The translations under genes and the position numbers were made by a program. A model generated the notes under the pieces. That model was not told the DNA's origin, did no database searches, and saw only the letters and a program-made list of their open reading frames with translations. From assembly GCA_013397865.1 (NCBI GenBank), contig VZTI01004954.1, positions 1 to 64,000 on the forward strand: 64,000 bases of DNA, written 5' to 3'. The DNA is from Struthidea cinerea. Lineage: Eukaryota > Chordata > Aves > Passeriformes > Corcoracidae. Each line of letters opens with the position of its first letter. Positions within the stretch are counted from its first letter, which is position 1. Positions 1 through 9,212 of the stretch are shown piece after piece.

Positions 1-420
1 TCTGCAGCTGTAGCAGGAGCCGCAAGGCGTCCCGGCAGGCAGGGACTGTGGGGCTACAGCGTAGCAAAAAAAACCCTGGAGCAGTGGCAGGAAAACAGCC
101 TGGCTCCTGAGCACTGCCAGGAGGGGCTCCCTCGGAGGGGCTCGGGGTTCCAGGTTTTTCCCTGAGGCACCCGAGTAGGAAGGTGAAGGGTCCTTTTTCA
201 GTGAGATCGGGTGTTAATAAGGTCTCAGTGCAACGGCCGCTCCCACGAGCAGAGCTTCACTCATGGTAGGAGAAGGCGGTAGGAGAAGGCAGCAGCGGTG
301 GCAAATTCTCCCCACAACGACCGCAGCCTGGTTCCCCTCCGATGCCGACAGCGAGAGAGAGCGAGGAGCTACGCCCAGTCCCTTCCCCCAGCCCAAAATG
401 TCGTGGTATCTCTGCCCTTC
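1..420. promoter_or_regulatory. CpG-rich patch at the window edge (possible partial CpG island)
   Basis: I counted 21 CpG dinucleotides in these 420 bases, clustered at 20..60, 130..210 and 230..410. The composition is clearly richer in G+C than the following 7 kb, where CpG is rare. With roughly 58 percent G+C by eye, observed/expected CpG is about 0.6, at the threshold of common CpG-island definitions. A GTAAGA donor-like sequence lies at 440. It could be the right edge of an intronic or alternative promoter island, or a GC-rich repeat I do not recognise. No TATA box or recognisable first exon was seen. Confidence 0.35.
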
Positions 421-3400
421 CAAAGAAAAATAACCCCAAGTAAGAGAGTAGCCAGCTGCAGCCTTCCCCCACGTTGGCCATTTCTTGTGTCTCTCTTAAG
501 TACTGGTCGTTATTTTCTCTTAGCAACAGATGGGACAGAATTCCCCAAGTTACAAAAGTAAAAATCCTAGCCCCCAACAAACTGGTAAAGGATTTGGGAG
601 TGTGACTCACCTTAGAGGGTCAGGATTTCACGTGAAGGAGGAATTTCTCGCTTTGCCGCAAAGTCAAGCCCAGGCTCTGGTATGGTACGTCCTGATGCCT
701 CCAGAGCCCTGGGGCTGAGCAGGAGTCCCTGTGTGGATGTCTCTGACCTTGGCCTGAGGTGCGAGTTCGTCAGGAGCTGTTGGGATCAGGCACTGTACAG
801 AGGCTTTGTCTTTCTTGCAGGATTTGCCTCCTTTGTACACTTAACCCGTTCCTGCCTTTGCACCCATTCCGTTGGCCAGAGCTGAGCTGTGACTTTATCT
901 CCAGACTAAGGGATTAGTGCTGCTCTTACCCAGCCCTGTAACCTGTCCACTTTGCAGGGCAGATGCACTCAGTGCTCAGAGTCTCTCAGTGCCTTCCCAC
1001 CATACCTTTTTGTGCCTTCAACTCCTGCACTTGTTATTAACACAGCCAAAGGTACAACAGAGTTCAGCTTCCTGACCCCAGTCCTGCTCTCTGACATTTG
1101 CTGCTATGAGGAGGCTGCTCTGCAGCTCTCACTCAGACATCATTAAGTGGTGAGTGCTATCTCCCATTCCCTCTTTCCACCAGAGCAGATGAAACCAATG
1201 GAGCATCAAAATGCCACAAAGAGTCTGTTAAATGTGTGATTCCCCTGGCCTCCCCTTTTGCAGGCTCTAAGCTTCTCTGTTGCTGTCACTGCCACTATAT
1301 TATGGTCAGTGACGCGATGCCATTCCTGTCTCAGGGATGTGCTGCTCCAGCTCAGCTGTTCCTGAGAACCAGCCAGACTGGGATTCCAAACTGTGCTCCA
1401 CCAGTCTTGCATTTCTCTGGGCACACAGAGCAAGTGAGTCTTGTCCCTATCCTGCCCTTCCCCTGGCACAGTTTACTTCCCTATCCACTCCCTAGAATAA
1501 AGCCTAAAGCAACAGATTGCAACATGGACTAAAGAAGGTTCTCATCAGTGCCAGCTCTTCTGGTGGCAGTAAACTGTGAGCGTTCCTCCTGAAGGACCCT
1601 TGGAGTCTGAAACATTGAGATCTGGCTGGAATTATTCCAGGACCCCTAAACTAGTCCAGGCCACAAGCCTGGGACACTCAAGAATGTGGAAGGCTCTGTG
1701 TTCATCTCATTAGTGATCAGAACCCCAGGTTGGCATTTACCTGCTGATAGAAAGGGTAAAAAACTACCATAGAGTTTATGCTTATTAACAAATCTTCATG
1801 TCCTAGCAAAAGGATACAGGGATTTACTGAGCTATGATCAGTGATGACACTGACACATGTCAGATTCTGCTCTTGGGAAAAGACAAAATCCTCAAAATGT
1901 ATCTCTGCAGTTCTTTTACTTCAGACATTCACAAGTCATGTCTGGCATGGCCTAATCCCTGAGTTTTGGCCGGATGTCAAGACTGAGGATAACACAACCC
2001 GGAAAAGATCAATACCTCACTGAGGCAATGGTCAGAGATCCCCACGTCCCAGACAACAAAAAGACCATTGATTCTGTTCTGATTGCATTGATGCAGAGTC
2101 TGTAATTCTAAATCTGCAAAAGAAGTGGTGGAATTGCACCTACAGGAAAAGGAGCTGATCTTGTAACCTGTTGCTGTTATCTGCTCTGCATCAGTCTCAT
2201 CTTTCCTTTGCTCACATTGATCTCCTTGGGTTTGTATTTTTCACTGGTACTTTCATGGGAAGATGAAAACAAAGAGTTGCCATGCACTGAAACAATAAAT
2301 TCCTCAAGGCCTGAGCAGGCTTTGAGATCTCTTCATCTTTGGAAGTTGCTAAACCTTGCATGAAAGTGCTTTCCAAGGTGATAAATTAATGGATGTATCC
2401 TGAGTGATGACCACAGAAATAGACATTAAGCAATGCGAAGAGCTATTATCCCACTTCATTGACACAATTATCCAGGAAACCATCAAATCAGCTTGATTCC
2501 TGATGGAAAGTCAGTGATTTAGAGAGGAAATCATCCATTCCACAAATAAGCAATAATTTAAGAATGAGGAAAAGCTACCTGAGTGCATTAGCTGTAGTCA
2601 TCTTTTGTCTGCTATCAAACCTCCCTTTCCTGAGCACAGTCAAAGAGAATCCATCCAAAAGCTGACTACAGGCTTATCTAATGAAGCTGATATTGTAGAC
2701 TCAGCACAACCTGGACCCAGGCCAGTACATTTAGATGGAAGCACCAGAGAGGCCCTGAGTGAATAGATTCCTAATGGATAAGGAGCAAGAATCTTTTTCA
2801 TCTTTTTTCATCTACTTTGAACTTGCTGCATTATCTGAAACCACTGGCCATAAGATAACAGCTATTTCACCTGACAAAATCATTCTTTACTCTAAAAGTG
2901 GCATGAGGGAATGGAGGAATGTGCTAAAATGGCCCAAATTGTTTCAGGGACACATATTAAATGTTGAGGGAAAACATCACTTTTTCCATTAAATTTCTGC
3001 TTTGTTTAGTCCAACAACTATCAAGCGTGGGGCGAACTGGTTAAATAATCTGAAGTTAAAATACCAGCAATATAAAAGAAAAGTAGGTTTACCTTTGGTT
3101 CACAGAATAAATGAAATTGGTCAGAGCTTTGGTGAGATCAGTGTATAGTGAAGAAAAACTGGCAGAGGTGGGACAGAGAAAAGAAGATATTTTGAGGCAA
3201 TGACCTTGTGTCTCATCTGCAGTCCAAATAAACCAGTTCATTCTGTGCAGTTCCAGGCGAGTGCCTGAATTTCTCATTGTGTCTCATAGCAGCATCCATA
3301 TCTCCATTTAGCAATGTTTTCCATTATCATAATGTAGCTACAGTTATTTATGCTTTCTGTCACCTCCTGGCTGCTCTATGATCCTGGGCAGGAATCCCAC

Positions 3401-5619
3401 AGAGCCCAGGAAACTTCCGTGTGTACAGAATGCTCCAGCATGGCTCTCCAGCAGCACACACTGCCGTGAGCGAGCACAGCTCATGGAGCCTGATTTCTGT
3501 TCTGCTCTGGGTTCTTCACACTTTGTAATTATCTTGCTCTTTGTTTTGGAGATATTTTGCTTGTCTGGCACGGCAAAGTGGGACAATGGCAGATGGAAGT
3601 TGCTGGGTCGGTGGCTGTGAACTCCCACAGGTTCCAAGGACCACCACAAATGTTACCACACTCCAGTGCAAGCACAAATTAGGTTGGTTGTGACTCTGTC
3701 TTTTGTGAAATAAATGCATAGGTTATATTTTTGGACAAGGTAATGAAATTTTTTCAAGCTAAATTACTCCATACTAGTTCCCCTAGGATGAAACTTTTCC
3801 CTAAATGCACTTTGACCTCTGGAAAAGAGGCTGATTGTGGCAGCTCAATTGGTGCCAGCCATCAGTGGGTTGATGATGTGGTGATGAACAGGGTGTCACA
3901 GTGTGTGTAACAACAAAGTTAAACCCTGCAACATCATAATTTGGGTCCATACAGAGGAATGCAGCACCAAGGAAGACAGAGTAACTCTTCATCCCTGCCT
4001 TTGTCTGGGATAAACTCCCAGTGGTGCCCCTCAGCTGAAGGAAATCTGCAGTGGAAGTATTCTCCTGTCTGATCCACTGAGCTCTCTGGCCACTTCATAC
4101 CTTTGTGGAGAGGAGACTCAGACAAACCATTTATCATATCTGAATTCAAATTCTGGACAACAATTAAAGAATAAGCACTAGTGTTAGGGAATCCATTTCT
4201 CTAACATCCATTCCTCAGTGCAGCCATTTCAGGTGCGAAGAGAGTTTAATCTTTAGGTCTATTTCCCTGAGGATTGACCTTATATGTTAAAAAAAGCCCA
4301 GTCTGTAATTATAAAGTAAGTGATAAGCATCAAATGGATTGTTACAGAACCCTTTTGTTGCCTTTATTGCATGATAAGGAGCAGTTGCTGTGTAACCTTG
4401 AATGTGGGCAAATAACTCATGCTGAACACATTGCGACAAAGATGGCATTTTGGCAGGGCTTTGATGTAGGTCATTTTATTACCAGGCTGAATCAAACTAC
4501 AAACTGATGTCAAACTCATGCCAAGAATGTTAATAATACACTGATCAATGAGGTGCTAGATTGCTCAAGTGAAGTGGTCGAGGGAAAATGCAGACATAAA
4601 AAGTCTGGAATTCCAAAGGTTGAAGTGTTTGGGCTATTATACTGGGAGGAATTATATTCCTTGCATTAGGACAAGTTTTCTTTACTCCAGGGGCCTTTAG
4701 CTGAGTGTTGAACAGGACAGTGTCAGAAAGTATATACTTATCTTTATTTTTCTTGACCTTTATGTGCAAGTAATTTTTATAGTTCCATTAACTAGTAAGA
4801 TCATTTGCAAACCACTGTACAAAGTGTATTATGAAGAATGCCTTGGGGACCATTGTATCCTATTATGTTGAATGTTAATAGAATGAAAAATTAATTTAAA
4901 CTCTAAAGACTTGAGCAAGGAAAGACTTCCCTTTTATAGGAGAAATTCAAAATTTTATTTGCTATGGTAAAACTTTAGAGCTGTACCCTAATATGACCTT
5001 TATAAGCCTGATTTGATTTGAATCAGTCAGTGCAGAAGTCTGCTTGTTTGCCACTTAATACAAAATTACTTCTATCAAAGCTTCTCTGTTTAAAAATGGG
5101 GGTTTTCTGTGACCCCCACATATGGGATTAGTCACTAGTGAGCTCTGAGCTCACAGCTACTTGTTTAGCAATTAATCAGCCAGAGATGAGAGAACCCACA
5201 GTTCCAAGAAGCATCTTCACCTTACTTGAATCTTTAATTGCTCATTAAACATTGTCATCTTCAGCGATGTGGGACTTCAGAACACCTGAAAACAAGGATA
5301 CAGTTCTTCATAATGTATTTTTTATTATTTTTCATGTGACTGAGTGCTTTAGAGTGAGGAATTCTCTCTTGAGTCTCGCATTGCACTCTTCCCGTGGGAC
5401 TGCAGCTAGACAAGTGATTAAGGAAACTTTATTGCTTAATTAGTTACTATTATTTCATATTTATGTTAACATAGTTAAGGTGTGATAAATTTGTGTGGAA
5501 ATCAACTAAATTTAGACCAGCAATGTGCAGGAGTTTTGTTATTTGGAAGAGTAAAGAACTAGTCCCCCATCAGCCTTCTTGCTCACAACATTTGCCTTGA
5601 GCTGAGAATGTGGCCCAGT

Positions 5620-5649
5620 TAAAATGTGTAAAAAATGCTACACATTTTA
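5620..5649. repeat. Perfect 11-bp inverted repeat with 8-nt loop
   Basis: TAAAATGTGTA at 5620..5630 is followed after 8 nt by its exact reverse complement TACACATTTTA at 5639..5649. The sequence is AT-rich. It could form a small hairpin in RNA or be the remains of a short palindromic element. No function can be assigned. Confidence 0.6.
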
Positions 5650-7719
5650 CATGTTAGAGTGATTTATTGTCGTAAATATCCATACAGGCAACAGCAAAAT
5701 CTCAGTTTTGATTTCCACATATCTTACAAAACTAGGATGTCACATCAATGAGAAATGTACTCTCAGCTAAAGCTGTGCAGGGCACAGTTCCCAAGGTATC
5801 CCTATGCCAGCATATCCTACCTCTTTTAGCACACTGTAGTTTGAATAAGAACTTCTAAGTTTGTGACTGTTCTATATGTGACCTTCTCCTTGTTCTGGAT
5901 AACCAGCCATTTTCAAATGATTGCATGAAGCTGTATATATTTTTATTGGAAAATCCTGTTTATCTAATATCCTCTCCTGAATTTCATCCTACAGCAGTGG
6001 AGCAGGATGCTTCACTTGTCTCCAGAAAGCCTAACTCAAGTAAAATAAATGCACAAAAGATTAGGACAATTAGTGACTAGAGATTAGCTATGAATATTTC
6101 ATGCCCACTGCAATACTGTCTAAACACAAGATATGGAATAAGAATAAATTGCATTTTTGACATGCAGCAAACGTAGAAAGGAAATTATTAATTTAGAAAG
6201 ATCTTGCAGTCATTTTAACGCGGCAACGTTCTAATCACTGGTCACGTGGGATCTGCTGGATAAAGAGCAGGAAAGTTGGTCTCACAGGATTATTCTAAGT
6301 TCACCTGCATTTTGAAGCTGGATTTAAATATTTTGTGAACAGCTCAGTGGGTTTGTTCTGCCATGACCCAACCACAGAATAGGTAGCAAAATATTTCCAT
6401 GAGCTTTGATGGCAGCCTGAGTGTGGGTCCAAGGTGTGATCCAGTCTGGGAGTCCAACCAGAATGTCAGGCGTAGCTTTGAATGTAGGAATCGTTCAAAG
6501 CTACAAGGCAGTGGTGGTGAACTTTTGGCCCAGGAGATATCTGGGAACTGAAAGGGTTTCAGCTTTCATTTCACCTGCAGGTCAGGGAAGCTTCCAGAAG
6601 CTTTGCTGGCTGATTTCAAAGGAATTGGGTGGTTCAGCCTGATTTTCACTACAGCAACCCAAAGCTATTTCCCAAATCAGCTTTGCTGGCCTTGGTTTAG
6701 ACAGGAAGGAATTAACTTTGTCTTGGGATAAGTCTTTTGTAGTCCAGCTTCAGCCAGTTCTTGGTTAAGTAAACTCAAATACCCACATTTCCCATCTGAT
6801 ATAAAAACACAGGGTATATAACCATAGGTTATGTATGATCTAAATAATGTGTATTACAAGTATGTACATATAGTTTAATACAGTGACTTCATTGCCACTG
6901 CATCATATTTATTAGTAACTCATACATGTTGGTCTAGATGGAAATTATGTGTTCCAGCTTAACCATCCAGTTTGAATCTTTGACACACAGAGTTTCTGGC
7001 AGTGTCCTAAGTGGTAAAATGGAAACAAGGCAGTAAGCAGTGAAGTTCAGCCTTTAAAGCAGTTATTCAGTGCTCTCCAAGTTCTTTAGTATGTGATGGG
7101 CACACACTGGAAACTGTCAGACATTGAAACAGCACAGGAGAAGAGAATCCTAAAAACTATGAGCTGTTCCTCAGCCAACCAGTTTGTCTTGGTTTGAACT
7201 TGAGGATATTGAACTTCCAATATTCCACCAGCGAGAACTGTAGTTATGGAAAACTGGCTGACCTTGAAAAGACACAACTGCACTAACAGCCACTGCATCA
7301 TGGAGTAAAATTATTTCTTTTCCTAGGGCTGTTTTTTACAAATCTGTTTTGGATCTTAATACACTTTCAAGACTGAGCTTCATTTTGTCTTATGAGCAGT
7401 TGCAATTTGAGTGCAATATAAGAAGTTGCTGTTTTGTAATATAATAATAATAAATGTCAGTTTGGTAAAAACTTTATTACCAAGCAAAACTGCTAACCAA
7501 AGGAATTTCTGGTGTGCGAGTTTTTCATTACAGAGCTGAAGTGACAAATGAATTTATCGCTGTCAAGAGACCTATATTTTATTTTGGTCACTTAGCAATA
7601 ATTAAATCCTGCGAGTAATTATTTTTTTTGTGTGTTTACTTTGTTTAATATTTTTAAGCAAAATATTGCTCTCTAAGGCATTGTTTAGGGTATGTTTAGA
7701 AACCACTTAATATGTTTAT

Positions 7720-7747
7720 GATGCTGTGTTTTGTTTCCTCTTAACAG
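7720..7747 (+). promoter_or_regulatory. 3' splice site (polypyrimidine tract and AG) of the EGF exon
   Basis: A T/C/G-rich run with few adenines precedes TTAACAG directly before the exon. It contains a TTTGTTTCCTCTT core, and no other AG lies between the tract and 7746-7747. A CACTTAAT sequence about 40 nt upstream (near 7703) could hold the branch point, but that is a guess. The open EGF frame begins immediately after this AG, which fixes the acceptor. Confidence 0.85.
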
Positions 7748-7840
7748 CACTGTGCACAGAGGAGTGTGTGCATGGAAGATGTGTCTCTCCTGACACGTGT
7801 CACTGTGAACCAGGCTGGGGAGGGACTGATTGCTCAAGTG
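7748..7840 (+). CDS. MEGF11: Internal exon encoding one EGF-like module, probably MEGF11
   Basis: This is a 93-nt exon of a multiple-EGF-domain membrane receptor related to Drosophila Draper. The family acts at the cell surface in cell recognition, engulfment and neuronal mosaic spacing. Visible: a T-rich tract ending in AACAG at 7747, then an open frame starting with the last two bases of a split codon, then donor GTGAGT at 7841. The peptide reads LCTEECVHGRC, then VSPDTCHC, then EPGWGGTDCSS. Six cysteines are spaced x3, x4, x5, x1, x8, which is the EGF-fold pattern; GWGG is the usual turn before the last cysteine. Both boundaries are phase 1, so the exon is a symmetric cassette. From recall, MEGF10 has a different sequence here (CADKC..., CIAPNTCQC), whereas TEEC and VSPDTCHC match MEGF11, so MEGF11 is preferred. 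No neighbouring exon was found. The exon and frame are secure; the paralogue assignment is fairly sure and the exon number is not determined. Confidence 0.88.
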
Positions 7841-7849
7841 GTGAGTAAA
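7841..7849 (+). promoter_or_regulatory. 5' splice site of the EGF exon
   Basis: GTGAGTAAA follows the exon's final G. This is a near-perfect match to the vertebrate donor consensus. It leaves one coding base (G) at the exon end, so the split codon can give Gly, as expected at the start of the next EGF/laminin-type module in MEGF proteins. Confidence 0.88.
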
Positions 7850-7986
7850 GATTACCAAAATAGGATAAAAATATGTGTTGCTATTAAAAACCAGGTCTTA
7901 TAAAGTAGTGACCTTAGAACTTGCATGCTTTGAATGGAAAAACGAAGGTTGTCTGCTGGTTATTTTGTAAGAATTCATGTCATTGC

Positions 7987-8050
7987 AGGGGTTGAAACAA
8001 AATGACCTTTAAGGTCCCTTCCAACCCAAACCATTCTGTGGTTCCATGAA
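7987..8050 (+). mobile_element. CR1 LINE, short 3'-end fragment
   Basis: The stretch runs GGTTGAAACAAAATGACC, TTTAAGGTCCCTTCCAACCC, then ACCATTCTGTGGTTCCATGA. This is the characteristic avian CR1 3' end with one degenerate terminal 8-bp repeat. Only the last ~60 bp are recognisable. It lies about 147 bp after the EGF exon donor, in the same orientation as the gene. Confidence 0.8.
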
Positions 8051-8155
8051 TATGTGAGAATACCCTTTCCTAGGATAATGACATTGGACTTTTTGGGTTG
8101 TGATTTGCAAAGAAATGTGAAATGCAGTGGAGGATGCTGTTAATGCTTTTGGTAC

Positions 8156-8194
8156 TGTTATTAGGATATGTTATTAGGATATGTTATTAGGATA
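8156..8194 (+). repeat. Three perfect copies of a 13-bp tandem repeat
   Basis: The unit TGTTATTAGGATA occurs three times head to tail without mismatch (8156..8168, 8169..8181, 8182..8194), then degenerates. This is a small minisatellite seed, probably from replication slippage. No coding or regulatory meaning is evident. Confidence 0.9.
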
Positions 8195-8852
8195 CCAGTA
8201 CAGATAATAGACGTCTATGAAGATTTTTTTCTCCCTCAAACCTTTAATACAGCACATTCTTCATGAAATACTCTGTGGAGTGTTGGAGCTGTTTGGAAAG
8301 CACTCTCTCCGGGTAGAATTCTTGTCCTGTTCAAGCCAGTGGGAGTTTTGCCATTGACTTTTCAGGCAGCCCAGATTCTGTCCTCTGACTTACAATCCAT
8401 TCCTTAAATCCGTATCGCCGAAGTTAGGGAAATGGGAGTTGGGAGTTCTGCACCTTTTGCTAGAGAATTAATCCACACTTGAGGCTTTCAGTTCTTTCAG
8501 TTGGCAAAGCTGTGTTTGTTAAACTCTCTTAATTGGGAACAGTGAGTTTAAGTGATTGGTTCATGCTGGAATGGAACAGGCAGCACAAACATCCATGTGT
8601 GATGTAACACAGGCTTGAGACATTATTGACATAACAGGAATAAGCTTGTTAAATGAAGGCCGTTTGTGCACCAGGCAAGTAAATAAAGCTGCATGGGGAG
8701 AGATGCTGTGAAATGAAACTGAATGGACATTTTATTTTGTGTTGGCTTCCTCCCTTTCTCCCAAATTGATTGGGATCTTAAGAAAGAAGCATCGTTACCA
8801 GGCAAGAAGGTAGCAGAGAAGGGATCTATAGAGGGAGGTGTTAGAAGGGAAT

Positions 8853-8909
8853 GGGAGGTAAATGTGCCTGAGGGTGAAGGGAAAGGGAGGTAAATGTGCC
8901 TGAGGGTGA
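8853..8909 (+). repeat. 25-bp direct duplication, period 32
   Basis: The same 25-bp string (starting GGGAGGTAAATGTGCC, ending GAGGGTGA) occurs at 8853..8877 and 8885..8909. A related GAGGGAGGTG precedes it at 8831. The DNA is purine-rich and lies just upstream of a CR1 fragment. It is a local tandem duplication. Confidence 0.85.
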
Positions 8910-9048
8910 GCACAACCAGGGGTTGAAGGCAGCCGGGCAGATTCCTGGACAGGTTCCTGGTGTTTTGTCTGCAGCTCTGCTGAATGTCCCCTCGATTCCA
9001 GCAGAAAAGGGAAGAGGGAGGGAGCAGGGAGGAAGGACTTTAATCCAG

Positions 9049-9212
9049 AGGGGATGTGGATGCTCTGACCCAGGGAGTGTACAAGGCCAGGTTGGATAGG
9101 ACCCCAAGTAACTTGGTGTGGGAGTGGCATCCCTGCCCATGGCAGGAGTTGGGATGAGATGATCTGTAAGGTGCCTTCCAACCCAAACCATTCTGGGATT
9201 ATATGATTCCAA
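9049..9212 (+). mobile_element. CR1 LINE, 3'-end fragment
   Basis: In order: a degraded GGATGCTCTGACCC stretch, GTACAAGGCCAGGTTGGA, GGCATCCCTGCCCATGGCAG, a GAGATGATCTGTAAGGT stretch, CCTTCCAACCCAAACCATTC, and a diverged terminal repeat (GGGATTATATGATTCC). The order and spacing match the avian CR1 3' untranslated end in sense orientation. The 5' boundary is approximate. Open frames on the minus strand across this element are translations of CR1 antisense sequence, not genes. Confidence 0.9.

Larger units (their letters stand above)
1..7747 (+). other. Upstream intron (3' part) of the MEGF11-like gene
   Basis: This is non-coding sequence before the EGF exon, and it continues off the left edge. 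I searched it for the cysteine-rich segment that should precede this EGF module and saw none. The first 420 bases are GC- and CpG-rich and are listed separately. From about 900 to 7747 the sequence is AT-rich with only short chance frames, one 11-bp-stem inverted repeat (5620..5649) and an AAT run near 7437..7452. No transposon end was recognised here, which is unusual compared with the rest of the window. Its intronic status follows from the acceptor at 7747. Confidence 0.75.

Noticed and set aside
7748..7840. Assignment of the exon to MEGF10
   Set aside because: From recall, MEGF10 differs at several positions in this module (DKC instead of EEC, IAPNTCQC instead of VSPDTCHC), so MEGF11 fits better. 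A sequence search should confirm it.
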